A stretch of DNA of 64,000 nucleotides, from assembly GCA_964606895.1 (NCBI GenBank), contig CAZSHX010000004.1, forward strand, positions 32,091-96,090, in the 5' to 3' direction. Origin of the DNA: CAZSHX01 sp964606895 (GTDB lineage: Bacteria; Bacteroidota; Ignavibacteria; Kapaibacteriales; UBA2268). Shown piece by piece: positions 1 to 9,873 of this stretch. The translations under genes and the position numbers were made by a program. Each line of letters opens with the position of its first letter. Position 1 is the first letter of the stretch. The notes under the pieces are model-generated. The model made no database searches. It had not been told where the DNA came from and was given only the letters and a program-made list of their open reading frames with translations.

Positions 1-1215
1 GTAATTTTTTGAATACACATAAGAGTATAGTCCATAAATGAGACTCAAGCAAATAAGAATAACCGGAATGGTCGAAATTTTTCGTACCTTTGATATTTCA
101 TTCATCAAACTTCCAAGTATAATCATCATCCCTAACATCGGAAGATAGGCTCTGTGTTCAAGGTAATCATAAGCAGACCCTCCGAGTTCATGGGAGTAAA
201 GCAAACCGGGCAAAGCAAATAGAACAAACCACAAACTTCCAAAAAGATATATTTTCCGGGATTGTCTGAATTTCATTATCCCAATGATTAGTAAGACAAT
301 TAAAGCTATCCCGATAAAAGTATTAAGTAAAGTAAATCCTGCCATAGGAGCAAGATGAACAGGAATAAAGAATTTTCCTATAAACTCAGGCAATGTTCTT
401 ATATTATTTAAAAAAGGCATTAACCCAAACTCATTGCCCGAAGGTAATTTATGCACGACAATGCTTCTTAAATAAAAATAGAAGACAGCCACTAAAACAT
501 AAGAAACAACAGGAACCAACATGTCCTTCAAACTAACTCTTTTTTCTTTATCTGAAGTTAAATAGAATGCTAAAAATGTCAGAGGAATAATCATTGCTGT
601 TTCTTTTGATAACACAGCCAAAAGAAAAAAGAGAACATTGAAAGCTAAATCCTTTGGCTTTTTGTCATTTCTATATTTGACAAAAAATATGAAGGATAAA
701 ACTCCGAACAATCCAATAAGCAAATCACCTCTGGAAGGAGCCCATGCAATAGCCTGAACAAAAAGAGGATTGGCGAGAAATAGTAAGCTTACAGAAAAGT
801 TGATTTTTTTATTTTCATTTAATAAATTCAGGAGATAATACAAGGAACAGACAGTAGATGCATGAATTAGCATATTCGAAAGATAATATCCCCATCCCAT
901 TGGACCACTTAAATTGGCATCGAGCATTAAAGAGAGATTCTGCAATGGACGGTAGAAGTCAACACCATTAATGCTAAAAAAAGCATCACGAAAAAATGCT
1001 TCTTTAAGATTTCCAAAATCAGTAAGGAAGGGCAGATTATCAAGTATTATCAGGTTCTCATCAAATTTCCCGGGAAAAAAACCCAATATTTGCTGATAAA
1101 CAACAAAGACAAGAATAAAAAAAACAGCAAAAGATAACGGATAGTTTGTTATTTGATACCAAAAATCTCTGCTCGCATTTTTGCTTTTTTTTGAATTTGG
1201 TTTTGTTTTGCTCAT
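1..1215 (-). CDS. GT-C-like polytopic membrane protein (TMTC/PMT-like), C-terminus outside window
   Basis: Reading leftward from an ATG at 1213-1215, the frame stays open to the window edge (405 codons), so the C-terminus is missing. The N-terminus is lysine-rich and cytosolic (MSKTKPNSKKSK), followed by a hydrophobic segment (FAVFFILVFVVY). Next comes a lumenal stretch with FYRPLQNLSLMLD and then NPLFVQAIAWAPSRGDL, followed by several more hydrophobic helices. The pairing of YRP(L) with an AWxxxRxDL motif resembles TMTC-type and other GT-C glycosyltransferases that use polyprenyl-phosphate sugars. That assignment rests on motif resemblance only; substrate and function are inferred. It starts 5 bp beyond the stop of the upstream secreted-protein gene, so the two may be cotranscribed. 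Confidence 0.7.
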   Translation of the reverse strand, partial: MSKTKPNSKKSKNASRDFWYQITNYPLSFAVFFILVFVVYQQILGFFPGKFDENLIILDNLPFLTDFGNLKEAFFRDAFFSINGVDFYRPLQNLSLMLDANLSGPMGWGYYLSNMLIHASTVCSLYYLLNLLNENKKINFSVSLLFLANPLFVQAIAWAPSRGDLLIGLFGVLSFIFFVKYRNDKKPKDLAFNVLFFLLAVLSKETAMIIPLTFLAFYLTSDKEKRVSLKDMLVPVVSYVLVAVFYFYLRSIVVHKLPSGNEFGLMPFLNNIRTLPEFIGKFFIPVHLAPMAGFTLLNTFIGIALIVLLIIGIMKFRQSRKIYLFGSLWFVLFALPGLLYSHELGGSAYDYLEHRAYLPMLGMMIILGSLMNEISKVRKISTIPVILICLSLIYGLYSYVYSKNY

Positions 1216-1220
1216 ATTAC

Positions 1221-2411
1221 TTATTCCTTTACAAGCATTTTTAAATGATTTTCTGTCCTGATGAAATATATTCCGTTTACTAAAGAACTCATGTTTACTA
1301 AAGATAACAGCTCGGGAGTTCTGAATTCCATAACTTTTATTCCTTGAAGATTTAATATTTCAATTCCCTTACAGGATTCCCGATTCTCAACAATAATATT
1401 CAAATTTTCATGAACCGGATTTGGAAAAATTTTCAAAATGTTTTGAACTTGATTTCCATAAGGAACACTTACAAGTTCGCTTAACTTTGACCTGAATATT
1501 CCGCCACCGTTGGTTCCGGCATAAATATCGTTTCCACTAATTGCAAGAGCTGATACTAATTTATTGGATAATCCTTTGCTGATTTCCGACCAATTGTGTC
1601 CGTAATCCTTAGAAATAAAAACTCCCGAATATGTGCCGGCAATTACGATATTGCCGTAAATGGTTAACGCAGTAATTGTTGTATTGCTCAAGTCATTATT
1701 TTTCTCAGACCAAATATTCCCTGAATCTGACGATACGAAAATACCGCTGTAGGTGCCAGCAATAATATTATCCCTGATTACAGCAACAGCACTGATATTT
1801 GAGTCTGTTAATCCATTGTTTTTTGGAGCCCAGTATGAGCCGTTATCAGATGAAAAATAGAGTCCACTGCCGAAAGTTCCTGCGATAATAAAGTTGTTAC
1901 TTATAAAAATTGATGATACTTTTGGGTTCGAAAATCCGTTGTTCTTTTGTTCCCAATTATCACCAAAATTTGTTGACAAGTAAATACCGCCTCCATAGGT
2001 ACCTGCAAAAACATGCCCTTCATATTCGGCTATACATCTGATTTCTGAAACTGTCAATCCGTTGTTCTTTTCTATCCATGTATTTCCGGAATCAGAAGAT
2101 ATATATACTCCCCCTGTAAAAGTACCTGCATAAATATTATTTCCGCTGACAGCTAAAGAAGAAATATTTAATTTTTTAAACCCGTTATTTTTCTGATTCC
2201 AGTTACTCCCAAAATTTGTTGAGACAAAAATTCCGCCGTGGTCTGTACCTGCATAAATGATGTTGCCACTAACAGCAATGGCATTTATTACACCTCCGAA
2301 CAAGCCGCTACTGCAAGTTTCCCATTGCGAAAATGAGGACTGAAATAAAGCAAAAAACAATATTAATATGAATTTGAGAATATAACTTTCCAATAAAATT
2401 TCATCAATCAA
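1221..2411 (-). CDS. Secreted Asp-box (BNR/YCF48-like) repeat protein with T9SS sorting tail
   Basis: 396 aa with a hydrophobic signal segment (FILILFFALFQSSFSQ) and then six full copies, plus one degenerate copy, of a unit of about 42 residues. The unit core is YAGTxxGGIFxSxDxGxxW followed by xxKNNGL. The S-x-D-x-G-x-x-W portion is the Asp-box of sialidase/VPS10-like beta-propellers, so a seven-bladed propeller is the likely fold. The last 80 or so residues (IFPNPVHENLNI ... LVNGIYFIRTENHLK) match a type A T9SS C-terminal sorting domain, so it should be exported through the outer membrane. The start codon is TTG with no clear Shine-Dalgarno site and is uncertain by a few codons. The repeat units closely resemble those of the gene at 43843-45867. 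Confidence 0.8.
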   Translation of the reverse strand: MIDEILLESYILKFILILFFALFQSSFSQWETCSSGLFGGVINAIAVSGNIIYAGTDHGGIFVSTNFGSNWNQKNNGFKKLNISSLAVSGNNIYAGTFTGGVYISSDSGNTWIEKNNGLTVSEIRCIAEYEGHVFAGTYGGGIYLSTNFGDNWEQKNNGFSNPKVSSIFISNNFIIAGTFGSGLYFSSDNGSYWAPKNNGLTDSNISAVAVIRDNIIAGTYSGIFVSSDSGNIWSEKNNDLSNTTITALTIYGNIVIAGTYSGVFISKDYGHNWSEISKGLSNKLVSALAISGNDIYAGTNGGGIFRSKLSELVSVPYGNQVQNILKIFPNPVHENLNIIVENRESCKGIEILNLQGIKVMEFRTPELLSLVNMSSLVNGIYFIRTENHLKMLVKE

Positions 2412-2494
2412 AGAAAATCAATGCCAAAATACTCAATACTTTTGAAAGTAGCAAATTGTGTGTGCATAAATGAAAAACTTCCTGAATATTTTAC

Positions 2495-4354
2495 CTAATA
2501 CTGAGCAAAAGTCTTTGGAATAATAATCTCAACTCTTGTGCCTGAAGGAGAATTGTTCTCATCGAAAAGGTCTATAATCCGCTCACTTAATGTTCCTGTT
2601 CTTACTGAATTGAAAAGTTCAATCCTTGATTTAGTGATACTCATCCCGTAAGATTTGTGAGTATATGGAGAACGATTTTTGATTTCAAGAGCTTTTTCCC
2701 TGCCGATACCATTATCCTCGATTATACAATAATAAGAATTTTCGTCTGATGTCAGAGTAATTTTAATTAATCCGTATTCACTTTTATTAAGCAACCCATG
2801 AACAATCGCATTTTCAACATAAGGTTGGATAAGCATTGGAGGAAACTCTTCAACATATATATTGATATTTTCAGATATGTCAATTTCATATTTGAATTTA
2901 TCTGTAAATCGTAATGATTCCAAATCAAGATACAATTTTAAGGTTTCGATTTCCTGAGAAAATAATATATATTGATTATCTGAATTCTCAAGAATTTTTC
3001 TCATGAGTTTCGAAAATTTCATCAGGTACTCTTTTGCATTTTCTTCGTCTTTTTTTGAAATCAGGAAAAGAATTGAATTTATTGAATTGAAAATGAAGTG
3101 CGGATTCATTTGCAATCTTAATGACTGAAGCTGATATTCGAGGGTTTTCTTTGTGAAAATCTCCCGTCTTATAAACTCTCTTCTTCGGTATGCCATAACG
3201 AGTATGAAAATAATCAATAATGAAGCTCCTACCATCGAAAACATCAATTTGTTCCTGTTCGCAAGTTCCAAATCCTTAATAACGTTCTTCTGTTTCAATA
3301 ACTTATTTTCTTTGTTCTTCTTTTCGGAATTGTATCTTTTTTCAAGAATATTTATTTCACTCATTTTTGAGTTAGAATAAATGTTCAATTTTATTTCAAC
3401 ACATAATCTATAATATTTCAATGCTTTTTCAAAATCATTCTTTTTTTCATAGTTCTGAGAAAGTAAATTATATGTATTCTGTAGTTTGTCAAAATTCGAT
3501 AATTTAATAGCCAATTCTTCCGACATATATCCGAAATTCAGGCTCAAAGCCAAATTATTTGCAAAAAAATTAATTTTTCCCAAAGTAAAGTAACATTCCA
3601 AAAGAAGATTATTATTTTTAAGCTTTTTAGCTAATTCCATAGATTTTAGAATATTCTTTTGTGCAGATTGAATATCTTTCTTTTCCAGAAAGATTATTGC
3701 ATAAGTAGAATATATTTCAGCCTGAAGCAGTGAATCATTAATGCTCTTTGCAATCGACAATGCATGATTGGCACAAGACAAGGCTGAGTCTGGATTATAG
3801 GTTTGCGTACTTATATAATCAGAATATAATTCTGCTCTTGCAGTATTTGCTAAAGCAATCCCATGCTTGTTACCATTTTTTTGAAACAGGGTTAATGCCA
3901 GATTATAATAATTGTTGCCTTCCTTAAAAAACTCAGGTCCCTTGAAACAGATTAATTTCCCGATTTCAACATAAGTAACTCCCAGTCTGTTTTGAATTGA
4001 TAAACTATCGAAAATTTCTGATGCCTCAAGAAACTCACTCATTGATTCAGCATATTTTGCAAATTGTTTGTTAATCAGCCCCAGATAAATTAGCCCTTCA
4101 GCTTCTGCACTGTCAAGACCTTTTTTAGAAATATTTTTTAAAAGTGTGCGGCATTTTTTCTCAGCATCAACAGGAGAATTGTCCATTAATGAATGTATAG
4201 CTGTTAACTCTGAGTTAATATAGGTCTGAGTTGGAATTGCAGAAAACAATTGGACGGACAAGCAAGCTGTAAGACACAATATAATACTAAATAAACACAG
4301 ATTTATCTTTCCATTTCCTTTACTTCCAATCTTTTGCAATATGTTCTTATTCAT
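2495..4354 (-). CDS. TPR-containing LytS-type sensor histidine kinase
   Basis: 619 aa from the ATG at 4354; an ATG two codons earlier (4360) is an alternative. An upstream extension in the same frame (to 4459) looks non-coding and would precede the signal segment (LCLFSIILCLTACLSV). The periplasmic or sensor half is a run of TPR-like helices, then a transmembrane helix (MVGASLLIIFILVMAY) and a coiled coil. The kinase core follows: LRLQMNPHFIFNSINSI is the His_kinase (LytS/YehU) box with the phospho-accepting His. Further on come VENAIVHG (N box) and IIEDNGIGR (G1). It senses an unknown cue and should phosphorylate a LytTR-type regulator. No response regulator lies nearby, so its partner is elsewhere. 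Confidence 0.85.
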   Translation of the reverse strand: MNKNILQKIGSKGNGKINLCLFSIILCLTACLSVQLFSAIPTQTYINSELTAIHSLMDNSPVDAEKKCRTLLKNISKKGLDSAEAEGLIYLGLINKQFAKYAESMSEFLEASEIFDSLSIQNRLGVTYVEIGKLICFKGPEFFKEGNNYYNLALTLFQKNGNKHGIALANTARAELYSDYISTQTYNPDSALSCANHALSIAKSINDSLLQAEIYSTYAIIFLEKKDIQSAQKNILKSMELAKKLKNNNLLLECYFTLGKINFFANNLALSLNFGYMSEELAIKLSNFDKLQNTYNLLSQNYEKKNDFEKALKYYRLCVEIKLNIYSNSKMSEINILEKRYNSEKKNKENKLLKQKNVIKDLELANRNKLMFSMVGASLLIIFILVMAYRRREFIRREIFTKKTLEYQLQSLRLQMNPHFIFNSINSILFLISKKDEENAKEYLMKFSKLMRKILENSDNQYILFSQEIETLKLYLDLESLRFTDKFKYEIDISENINIYVEEFPPMLIQPYVENAIVHGLLNKSEYGLIKITLTSDENSYYCIIEDNGIGREKALEIKNRSPYTHKSYGMSITKSRIELFNSVRTGTLSERIIDLFDENNSPSGTRVEIIIPKTFAQY

Positions 4355-4490
4355 AATCATTAAATATCTTATTGAGCAAAAATAATACCAATCAATGGAA
4401 GGATAATTTATCAGGTTTTTAATATTCGTAAGAAAAGGGACGAAAAAATTAATCTTCATCCCTTCATTTTAATCCTGAACCACTTTTTAT

Positions 4491-7400
4491 TTAGTTATGA
4501 GAACTTCCGTTAGTCTTTTTCCCATGACCATTTCCATTGCCATTTTTATGTTGTTTCAATAAACCGGCTACTCTTGCGGCTTGAAGTGCAAAGGTTTCAA
4601 TCTTTGCTTCAATCACCTGAGGATAAACGTTTCCGTCGGTCTCAATAGTCAGGAAAGGAATATTTGTTTTTCCATTAAAAATAATCGGCATTTTGTAATC
4701 CGGGTCAACCATTTGCCTTGTTTTTTCGACAGCCTCTGATTTCAGTTCGGGCATGATACAAGCTTCAGAAACCCTTGTTGGCATACAGCCGAACGGTCCA
4801 AGGTTGATAATACCGCAATAATGGTCCAGTCCTTCGTAAAGTGCCGTACCGATAGTCAATCCCGGTTCCCCTTTGTAATCAAGCGGAACAATATGCTTGC
4901 TATGGTCAAGTAAAGGTTTAATCTTGGTTAGATGGTACTCGTAATAATTACTTTTCACCAAAGCTTTTTTAATTCTTCTTTCGGCATATTCAATGTAGAA
5001 ATCTCTGATGTATCTTTCTAATCTGTTTCTCCATGATACTTCGGCTTCCAGAAGTCCGATTTTTATAAGATAATCAACATACTTAATCCATTCAGAAATA
5101 TAAGCATCTTTAACAACAAATCCTTTTTTAGCAAATTGCTTATTCAGATATTTGTGCGAAAAATGGTCCCTTCTAACGAATATTTCTCCGCAAAGAGCAA
5201 TGTAGTTTGATTCATGGATTGGAATCCTTGCAGGAATTTTCTTGATTTCTTTTGAAAATTGTGCTATATGCTTGTACAAATGGTCAGGATCGGAAGCAAA
5301 TTTATCTGTAAGTATCCTGAATTGCTCATTAAATACATCCATTCCTTTGTCAGGGTCAACCGAATTTGCCATAATGGCTGAACGAATATCGTCAAGAACA
5401 TCGGCAGTTATAAGTGCCTGCATTCCTCTTTTAGAGAATTGAACACCAAGACCTGCATACCCGTCATCTGTGGTCAAAATAAGAACAGACACATTCTTGT
5501 ATTTCTTTCTTTTAATTAAATCTCTCAAGAAGACAGGATACTGACCTAATCTGCAATTTCCTGCACTCTGAACATTAAAGAAAGCGATTTTCTGAACGCC
5601 GTCCCATCTATTTTCAAGATAATCTATAAGTGCTCCTGAGCATAAAATAAGCGGAAGACACTCTTTGCCTGTGGCAACCGTTCTGCCGTATTTCAAAATA
5701 TCGTTATTGCCTTCGGGTAAAGCAATTGCATTGTATCCTAACGTTCTAAACGTTGCGGCAAACATTGCGGCACTCAAATCACCCATCGAAGGAACAAGAA
5801 TTGTTACGCTTGGGTCATCGAGCGGAATTTTTTCATTATCTGATGTATAGTAATATAATCTGTCAGTATCAAACTTGACAGTTGCCATGTTGAATTCAGA
5901 ATTATCAGGGTCATGGATATTTGCAGATAGTTTTCTGTAGTTATTAATAATATCCAAAGCCGCATCAATTCTTGTATTGATACCTGCATCTGCAGTATGA
6001 CCATCGAGTTCCAAAGTCAGTGATGGTTTGGTTGCCATGATATTTCTGAAAGTAGAAATAATCATCGAATCGGGTCCGCAAGAGAAGTTGGTTATATAGG
6101 TGGCAAACAACTGGTCGTTGTTTTTGACAATATTCGCAACCTTTAAAATCTTCTTTCCGCCTTCCCAATACATATTATCTTCAATTTTCTCGTGGCGGTA
6201 GTCAAGCATATCGTAAGGAATAATATAAACACCTCTGGAAGCGAATTTCTTAGGTATTCCCTTGTTTGTAGTCTCCGTAAATGAGTTATATGGTCTTCCG
6301 ACAAGAACCATAGCCATTTCTTCAGGATTAGCCGCAAGGAACTGTAAAAATTCTCTGCCGATAGTAAATAATTCGGTCTGATAGGTTTCCTGCATTTTAA
6401 CTGCAAATTCGTAAGCTTCTTTTGCCGCAACTGCATCATTAAATCCCATTTGTGAGGCTATTTCAACAAATTTCACCGATTCGGCACCAAAACCGCTTGC
6501 AAAGTTCAATGCAGGAGCAAGAATTTTATCATTGATATTGAAATCTTTAAAAGCCTGTTTTAAATAGAATGGCTCGGTTATGACGAAAACACAGGTGGAA
6601 TTGAAATCTATTCTGTAATGCTCTTCTTCATTGACGTGCATTTCCAAAAGGTTAGGCACGAATATGTAATCAGTATTTTTTTCTATTAAGTTATGGAACA
6701 AACCCAAAGAAATCTGTGCCGGATAGCAGAATGAAGTCATTTCACGCTCTAATCCTTTTTCATCCACTTTATCGGACAATACAACCCGCATGCCCAATTT
6801 TGTAAAGAAATTATAATATAAAGGATATAAAGTGTGAGTATGGAATGATTGGTTAATGCCCACCGTTGGTGCATTTTCTGGAAGTTCGGCGGCAGGTGCA
6901 TACTTATTAAACGTCATATCATGACGAATTTTTACGAAGTCAAATTGGTCAGCTTCAATCTTTTTATTATTGAGCAAATTATAGTATTTATTGCATGCTC
7001 CGCCAAAAGGATGAACCTTGCCCTGAATCTCAATCATATTGATTGGGCATTTTATGTCGCATTTTTCTTTGCCACCGGCACAAATAAATGGTTTGCGGTT
7101 GATTGCTTCTCTTTCGGCAAGTTCTTTCATCGAATATTCTTTAGGTTTCATTAATCCTAAATCAATTTTATCGGAAACTTCCAGAGCAACACCAAAAGCA
7201 CCCATAAGTCCGGGTTCAGGAGGGACAATAATTTCTGTTCCTGTCAGAGCCGCCATAGCAATCGGAATTGCTTTGTTGTAGCAAACACCACCCTGCATAA
7301 ATACTTTTTTGCCAACCTGACGATTACCTTTAACTCTGTTGTTGTAATTCATGCAGATAGAATAAACCAAACCTGCAACAATATCTTCACGGCTGATATT

Positions 7401-8840
7401 TTCGTGTAATGCCGTTTTAATGTCTGAACTGATGAAAGCGGCACACTGGTCACTGAAATTCGGAGGAGACATTGCTTTTAATGCCATTCCTTCAATTTCA
7501 GTTACGGGTATTCTCAGTGATTCATAAGCTGATTCTTCAATAAAAGAGCCCGTACCTGCAGAACATGCTTCATTCATTGCATAATCCGAAGGTACGCGAT
7601 TTATGATATATGTATATTTTGCATCCTGACCGCCAATTTCGAAAATCGTATCAACCTCAGGGTCAAAATAAACTGCGGCTGTAGCATGGGCAACTATCTC
7701 GTTAATAATGCCATCGGTTAAAGCATGCAAACCTGCAATATGTCTGCCTGAGCCGGTTGTGCCTACCCCGATTATTTTAATATCTTCGGGTATTTGCTTT
7801 AATAATTCCTCGTAGCATTTTTTTGCGGCTACAATCGGATTCCCGTGAGTATATAAGTAAATTGAGCCTAATATTTTCTTGTCATTTTTTCTAAGAACAA
7901 CAGCTTTGGTTGTAGTAGAGCCAACATCCAATCCAAGGAGACAAACATCACCGTCTGAGGCTTTTCCTTTTTCCAAAGTTTTGAAACTGACTTTATCGGT
8001 GAAGTTGATTATTGGGTCAAGAAAAACAAATGAACTTTCTTTTTCTCTGTAAATATCATTTAAATTATCGAATTCCTTAATCTTATTTTTTGTTCCGTAA
8101 ATTGCGGCACCTAATGCTTCAAAATAATTTGCTTCATTCGGAATATTTGAATCTTTAACGAATTCCTGAAGATATTTCATAACTGTATGATTTTGAGTGA
8201 CACCACCCACAATCATAACTTTGCCGTCTTTTACTTTTTTTAGCAATTCAGAAGCTTTTTCTGCCATCATTGATGATAAACCTGAAATCACTTCACCCTT
8301 TGGTACTCCTTTGTTCAAAGCATGAGTACAATCCGATTTGCAAAATACCGAACATCTTCCGGATACTTTAAAAGGTTCTGTATCGCTGGCGATATCTTTA
8401 ACTTCTTCGATATCAACATTCATTCTTTTGATTTGCTGAAGGAAAAACTCGCCGGTTCCGGAAGCACACTGATTTTTGGTTATAACATCCGAGATTTTAC
8501 CATGGTCGTCAAGGGTATAGATAAGAAATGTTTCGCCGCCTAAACTGGCAATAGCTTCATAATGTTCATTGTTTTTGTTTACAAATGAAAAAGCATGTTC
8601 GGTTGCTTCTGACTCCGAAATTTTCGAAAAGTTAACAAGATTTCTGAATTTTCTGCCTGTAACAACAACAGGGAAGAATTCCTTATTGAACTTTAATAGA
8701 TTCTCATGGAAAACCTCTTTTGGATTACCATTGTGAGCTAAAGTCAGATTGTCAACTATTTTTATCTCATCTTTATTTTTTTCAATTTTTACAAAAGATA
8801 CGGAGGAGGCTCCAAGGCAAACACCTACAACATGATTCAT
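4491..8840 (-). CDS. Large acyl-CoA dehydratase activase-like protein (tandem BadF/HgdC ATPase domains plus DUF2229/HgdB-like)
   Basis: 1449 aa. Two ASKHA ATPase domains lie in tandem. The first (about residues 4-260) has CLGASSVSFVKI, QCASGTGEFF and GGVTQN. The second (about 303-560) has LGLDVGSTTTKAVVL, EIGGQDAKY, NEACSAGTGSF and MQGGVCYNKA. The Cys in each xCxxGTG loop matches the [4Fe-4S] ligands of 2-hydroxyglutaryl-CoA dehydratase activators. A DUF2229-like region follows (PTVGINQSFHTHTLYPLYYN), then a long HgdB-like C-terminal part, then a Gly/Asn/His-rich tail. Known activators use ATP to drive one electron into a dehydratase. Fused proteins of this size are widespread in anaerobes and mostly uncharacterised. 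No hgdA/hgdB-type dehydratase genes are nearby, so the redox partner is unknown. Confidence 0.88.
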   Translation of the reverse strand: MNHVVGVCLGASSVSFVKIEKNKDEIKIVDNLTLAHNGNPKEVFHENLLKFNKEFFPVVVTGRKFRNLVNFSKISESEATEHAFSFVNKNNEHYEAIASLGGETFLIYTLDDHGKISDVITKNQCASGTGEFFLQQIKRMNVDIEEVKDIASDTEPFKVSGRCSVFCKSDCTHALNKGVPKGEVISGLSSMMAEKASELLKKVKDGKVMIVGGVTQNHTVMKYLQEFVKDSNIPNEANYFEALGAAIYGTKNKIKEFDNLNDIYREKESSFVFLDPIINFTDKVSFKTLEKGKASDGDVCLLGLDVGSTTTKAVVLRKNDKKILGSIYLYTHGNPIVAAKKCYEELLKQIPEDIKIIGVGTTGSGRHIAGLHALTDGIINEIVAHATAAVYFDPEVDTIFEIGGQDAKYTYIINRVPSDYAMNEACSAGTGSFIEESAYESLRIPVTEIEGMALKAMSPPNFSDQCAAFISSDIKTALHENISREDIVAGLVYSICMNYNNRVKGNRQVGKKVFMQGGVCYNKAIPIAMAALTGTEIIVPPEPGLMGAFGVALEVSDKIDLGLMKPKEYSMKELAEREAINRKPFICAGGKEKCDIKCPINMIEIQGKVHPFGGACNKYYNLLNNKKIEADQFDFVKIRHDMTFNKYAPAAELPENAPTVGINQSFHTHTLYPLYYNFFTKLGMRVVLSDKVDEKGLEREMTSFCYPAQISLGLFHNLIEKNTDYIFVPNLLEMHVNEEEHYRIDFNSTCVFVITEPFYLKQAFKDFNINDKILAPALNFASGFGAESVKFVEIASQMGFNDAVAAKEAYEFAVKMQETYQTELFTIGREFLQFLAANPEEMAMVLVGRPYNSFTETTNKGIPKKFASRGVYIIPYDMLDYRHEKIEDNMYWEGGKKILKVANIVKNNDQLFATYITNFSCGPDSMIISTFRNIMATKPSLTLELDGHTADAGINTRIDAALDIINNYRKLSANIHDPDNSEFNMATVKFDTDRLYYYTSDNEKIPLDDPSVTILVPSMGDLSAAMFAATFRTLGYNAIALPEGNNDILKYGRTVATGKECLPLILCSGALIDYLENRWDGVQKIAFFNVQSAGNCRLGQYPVFLRDLIKRKKYKNVSVLILTTDDGYAGLGVQFSKRGMQALITADVLDDIRSAIMANSVDPDKGMDVFNEQFRILTDKFASDPDHLYKHIAQFSKEIKKIPARIPIHESNYIALCGEIFVRRDHFSHKYLNKQFAKKGFVVKDAYISEWIKYVDYLIKIGLLEAEVSWRNRLERYIRDFYIEYAERRIKKALVKSNYYEYHLTKIKPLLDHSKHIVPLDYKGEPGLTIGTALYEGLDHYCGIINLGPFGCMPTRVSEACIMPELKSEAVEKTRQMVDPDYKMPIIFNGKTNIPFLTIETDGNVYPQVIEAKIETFALQAARVAGLLKQHKNGNGNGHGKKTNGSSHN

Positions 8841-8920
8841 TCTATATCCTAAAAGTTATGATTGCAAATTTGACTACATATTAAAATTGGCAACAAAGAA
8901 ATTAGTTGCCACTAAAAAAG

Positions 8921-8952
8921 CAAAATTATGAAAAAATACACTAAAATCCAAG
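8921..8952 (-). promoter_or_regulatory. Bacteroidota-type promoter candidate for the activase gene
   Basis: On the minus strand TAATTTTG (8928-8921) matches the TAnnTTTG -7 element. CTTG (8952-8949) sits 20 bp upstream where the -33 TTTG/TTG is expected. It would give a leader of about 75 nt before the ATG at 8840. Found by eye only. Confidence 0.45.
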
Positions 8953-9108
8953 AGAAGTTATGTTTTTACACTTAATATAATATAAAGATTTCCATAATTG
9001 TGATATTTAATCTTATGAAAACGGTTGATTATACTATTAATTTTATAGATTCTTCTTTTTAATCACTACTATAAAGTGATTTTTGTTATCATTGTGTTGT
9101 ATCAAATA

Positions 9109-9144
9109 TAACAAATCCGATAACTTAAGCTATCGGATTTGTTA
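9109..9144 (-). terminator. Hairpin terminator after the DUF2231 gene
   Basis: A perfect 14-bp inverted repeat (9109-9122 with 9131-9144; core aacaaatccgata / tatcggatttgtt) encloses an 8-nt loop. It lies 20 bp past the stop at 9165. The following minus-strand sequence is only moderately T-rich, so termination efficiency is uncertain. Confidence 0.6.
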
Positions 9145-9164
9145 ATTGAATGACTATAATAAAG

Positions 9165-9779
9165 TTATTTTGATTCCTTAGATTCTTCCGTTTTAGTCGA
9201 ATCTGTTTGAATCGGAGGAGCCGCTTGATTAGTTGAATCAATAGTTGGTGCTTCAAATTGTGCAGGTTTGCCGTTAGCAGGTTCGCCAAAATTCATCATT
9301 GCCTTTACTCCAAGTCCATGAACAAGCTGACCGCCAAGATGAGCTGTATTTGCAATCATAAGGCAACAAAATGAGTAAGCAATCAGGAAAACAATCTGAA
9401 TGATAACAATCCAAAGTGTTTTGAGCTTTTCCTTAAAGAATATTGGCAGGAGCAAAACTAAAGCATTAACAATGGTGATTACTAAAAAGAAGTTCCTTGT
9501 CATCTCTGCCAGGTCTTCGTGCTGTTCAAGAATTTTTGCAATCTCAGGTGTCTTGTCAACAAGTTCTCCTGCGGCTTCACCACTGGCAACTGCCACGAAG
9601 CTTGCAATAGTACCCAGAAGCATAACAACAAAACCCGCAATAAAAAAGCATCTTGACTTCTTTTTGTAAAGCAATCCCAATAGAATCAGAAACGGAGCAA
9701 CCAAAAGCAATGCAATCGGAAAATGTACAACCAGCGGATGCAAAGCATCTAAATCCTGCATAGGAGGAATATTAAACAT
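9165..9779 (-). CDS. DUF2231 family membrane protein
   Basis: 204 aa. The N-terminal motif LDALHPLVVHFPIALLLVAP is the hallmark of DUF2231, a family of four-helix inner-membrane proteins with conserved histidines (HP and HFP) suggestive of heme or metal binding. Four hydrophobic segments are visible. A second His-containing turn (TAHLGGQLVHGLGV, about residues 146-159) lies at the end of helix 4. The tail is a low-complexity, Pro/Ser/Thr/Glu-rich soluble extension. The gene follows the exported rubrerythrin gene in the same direction after a 94-bp gap, so a shared redox or metal role is possible but not shown. Confidence 0.8.
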   Translation of the reverse strand: MFNIPPMQDLDALHPLVVHFPIALLLVAPFLILLGLLYKKKSRCFFIAGFVVMLLGTIASFVAVASGEAAGELVDKTPEIAKILEQHEDLAEMTRNFFLVITIVNALVLLLPIFFKEKLKTLWIVIIQIVFLIAYSFCCLMIANTAHLGGQLVHGLGVKAMMNFGEPANGKPAQFEAPTIDSTNQAAPPIQTDSTKTEESKESK

Positions 9780-9873
9780 ATTTGAATTCCTTATATTTTT
9801 AAATAATACAATCTTTGGTCTTTTACTGTCTTTTCATTTTCAAATAAAAAAAGTGCAATCAACTCGAACAGTA

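Larger units (their letters stand above)
8841..9164. other. Intergenic region (about 320 bp) between activase gene and DUF2231 gene
   Basis: AT-rich and noncoding. It carries a promoter-like pair for the leftward activase gene (8921-8952), a small hairpin (aatcact/agtgatt, 9061-9081) followed by a T-run on the plus strand, and a 14-bp stem hairpin (9109-9144) just past the stop of the DUF2231 gene. No open frame of note. Confidence 0.7.

Noticed and set aside
5242..8543. Several plus-strand frames opposite the activase gene
   Set aside because: The minus strand encodes a continuous, recognisable 1449-aa protein and the opposing frames lack any domain.
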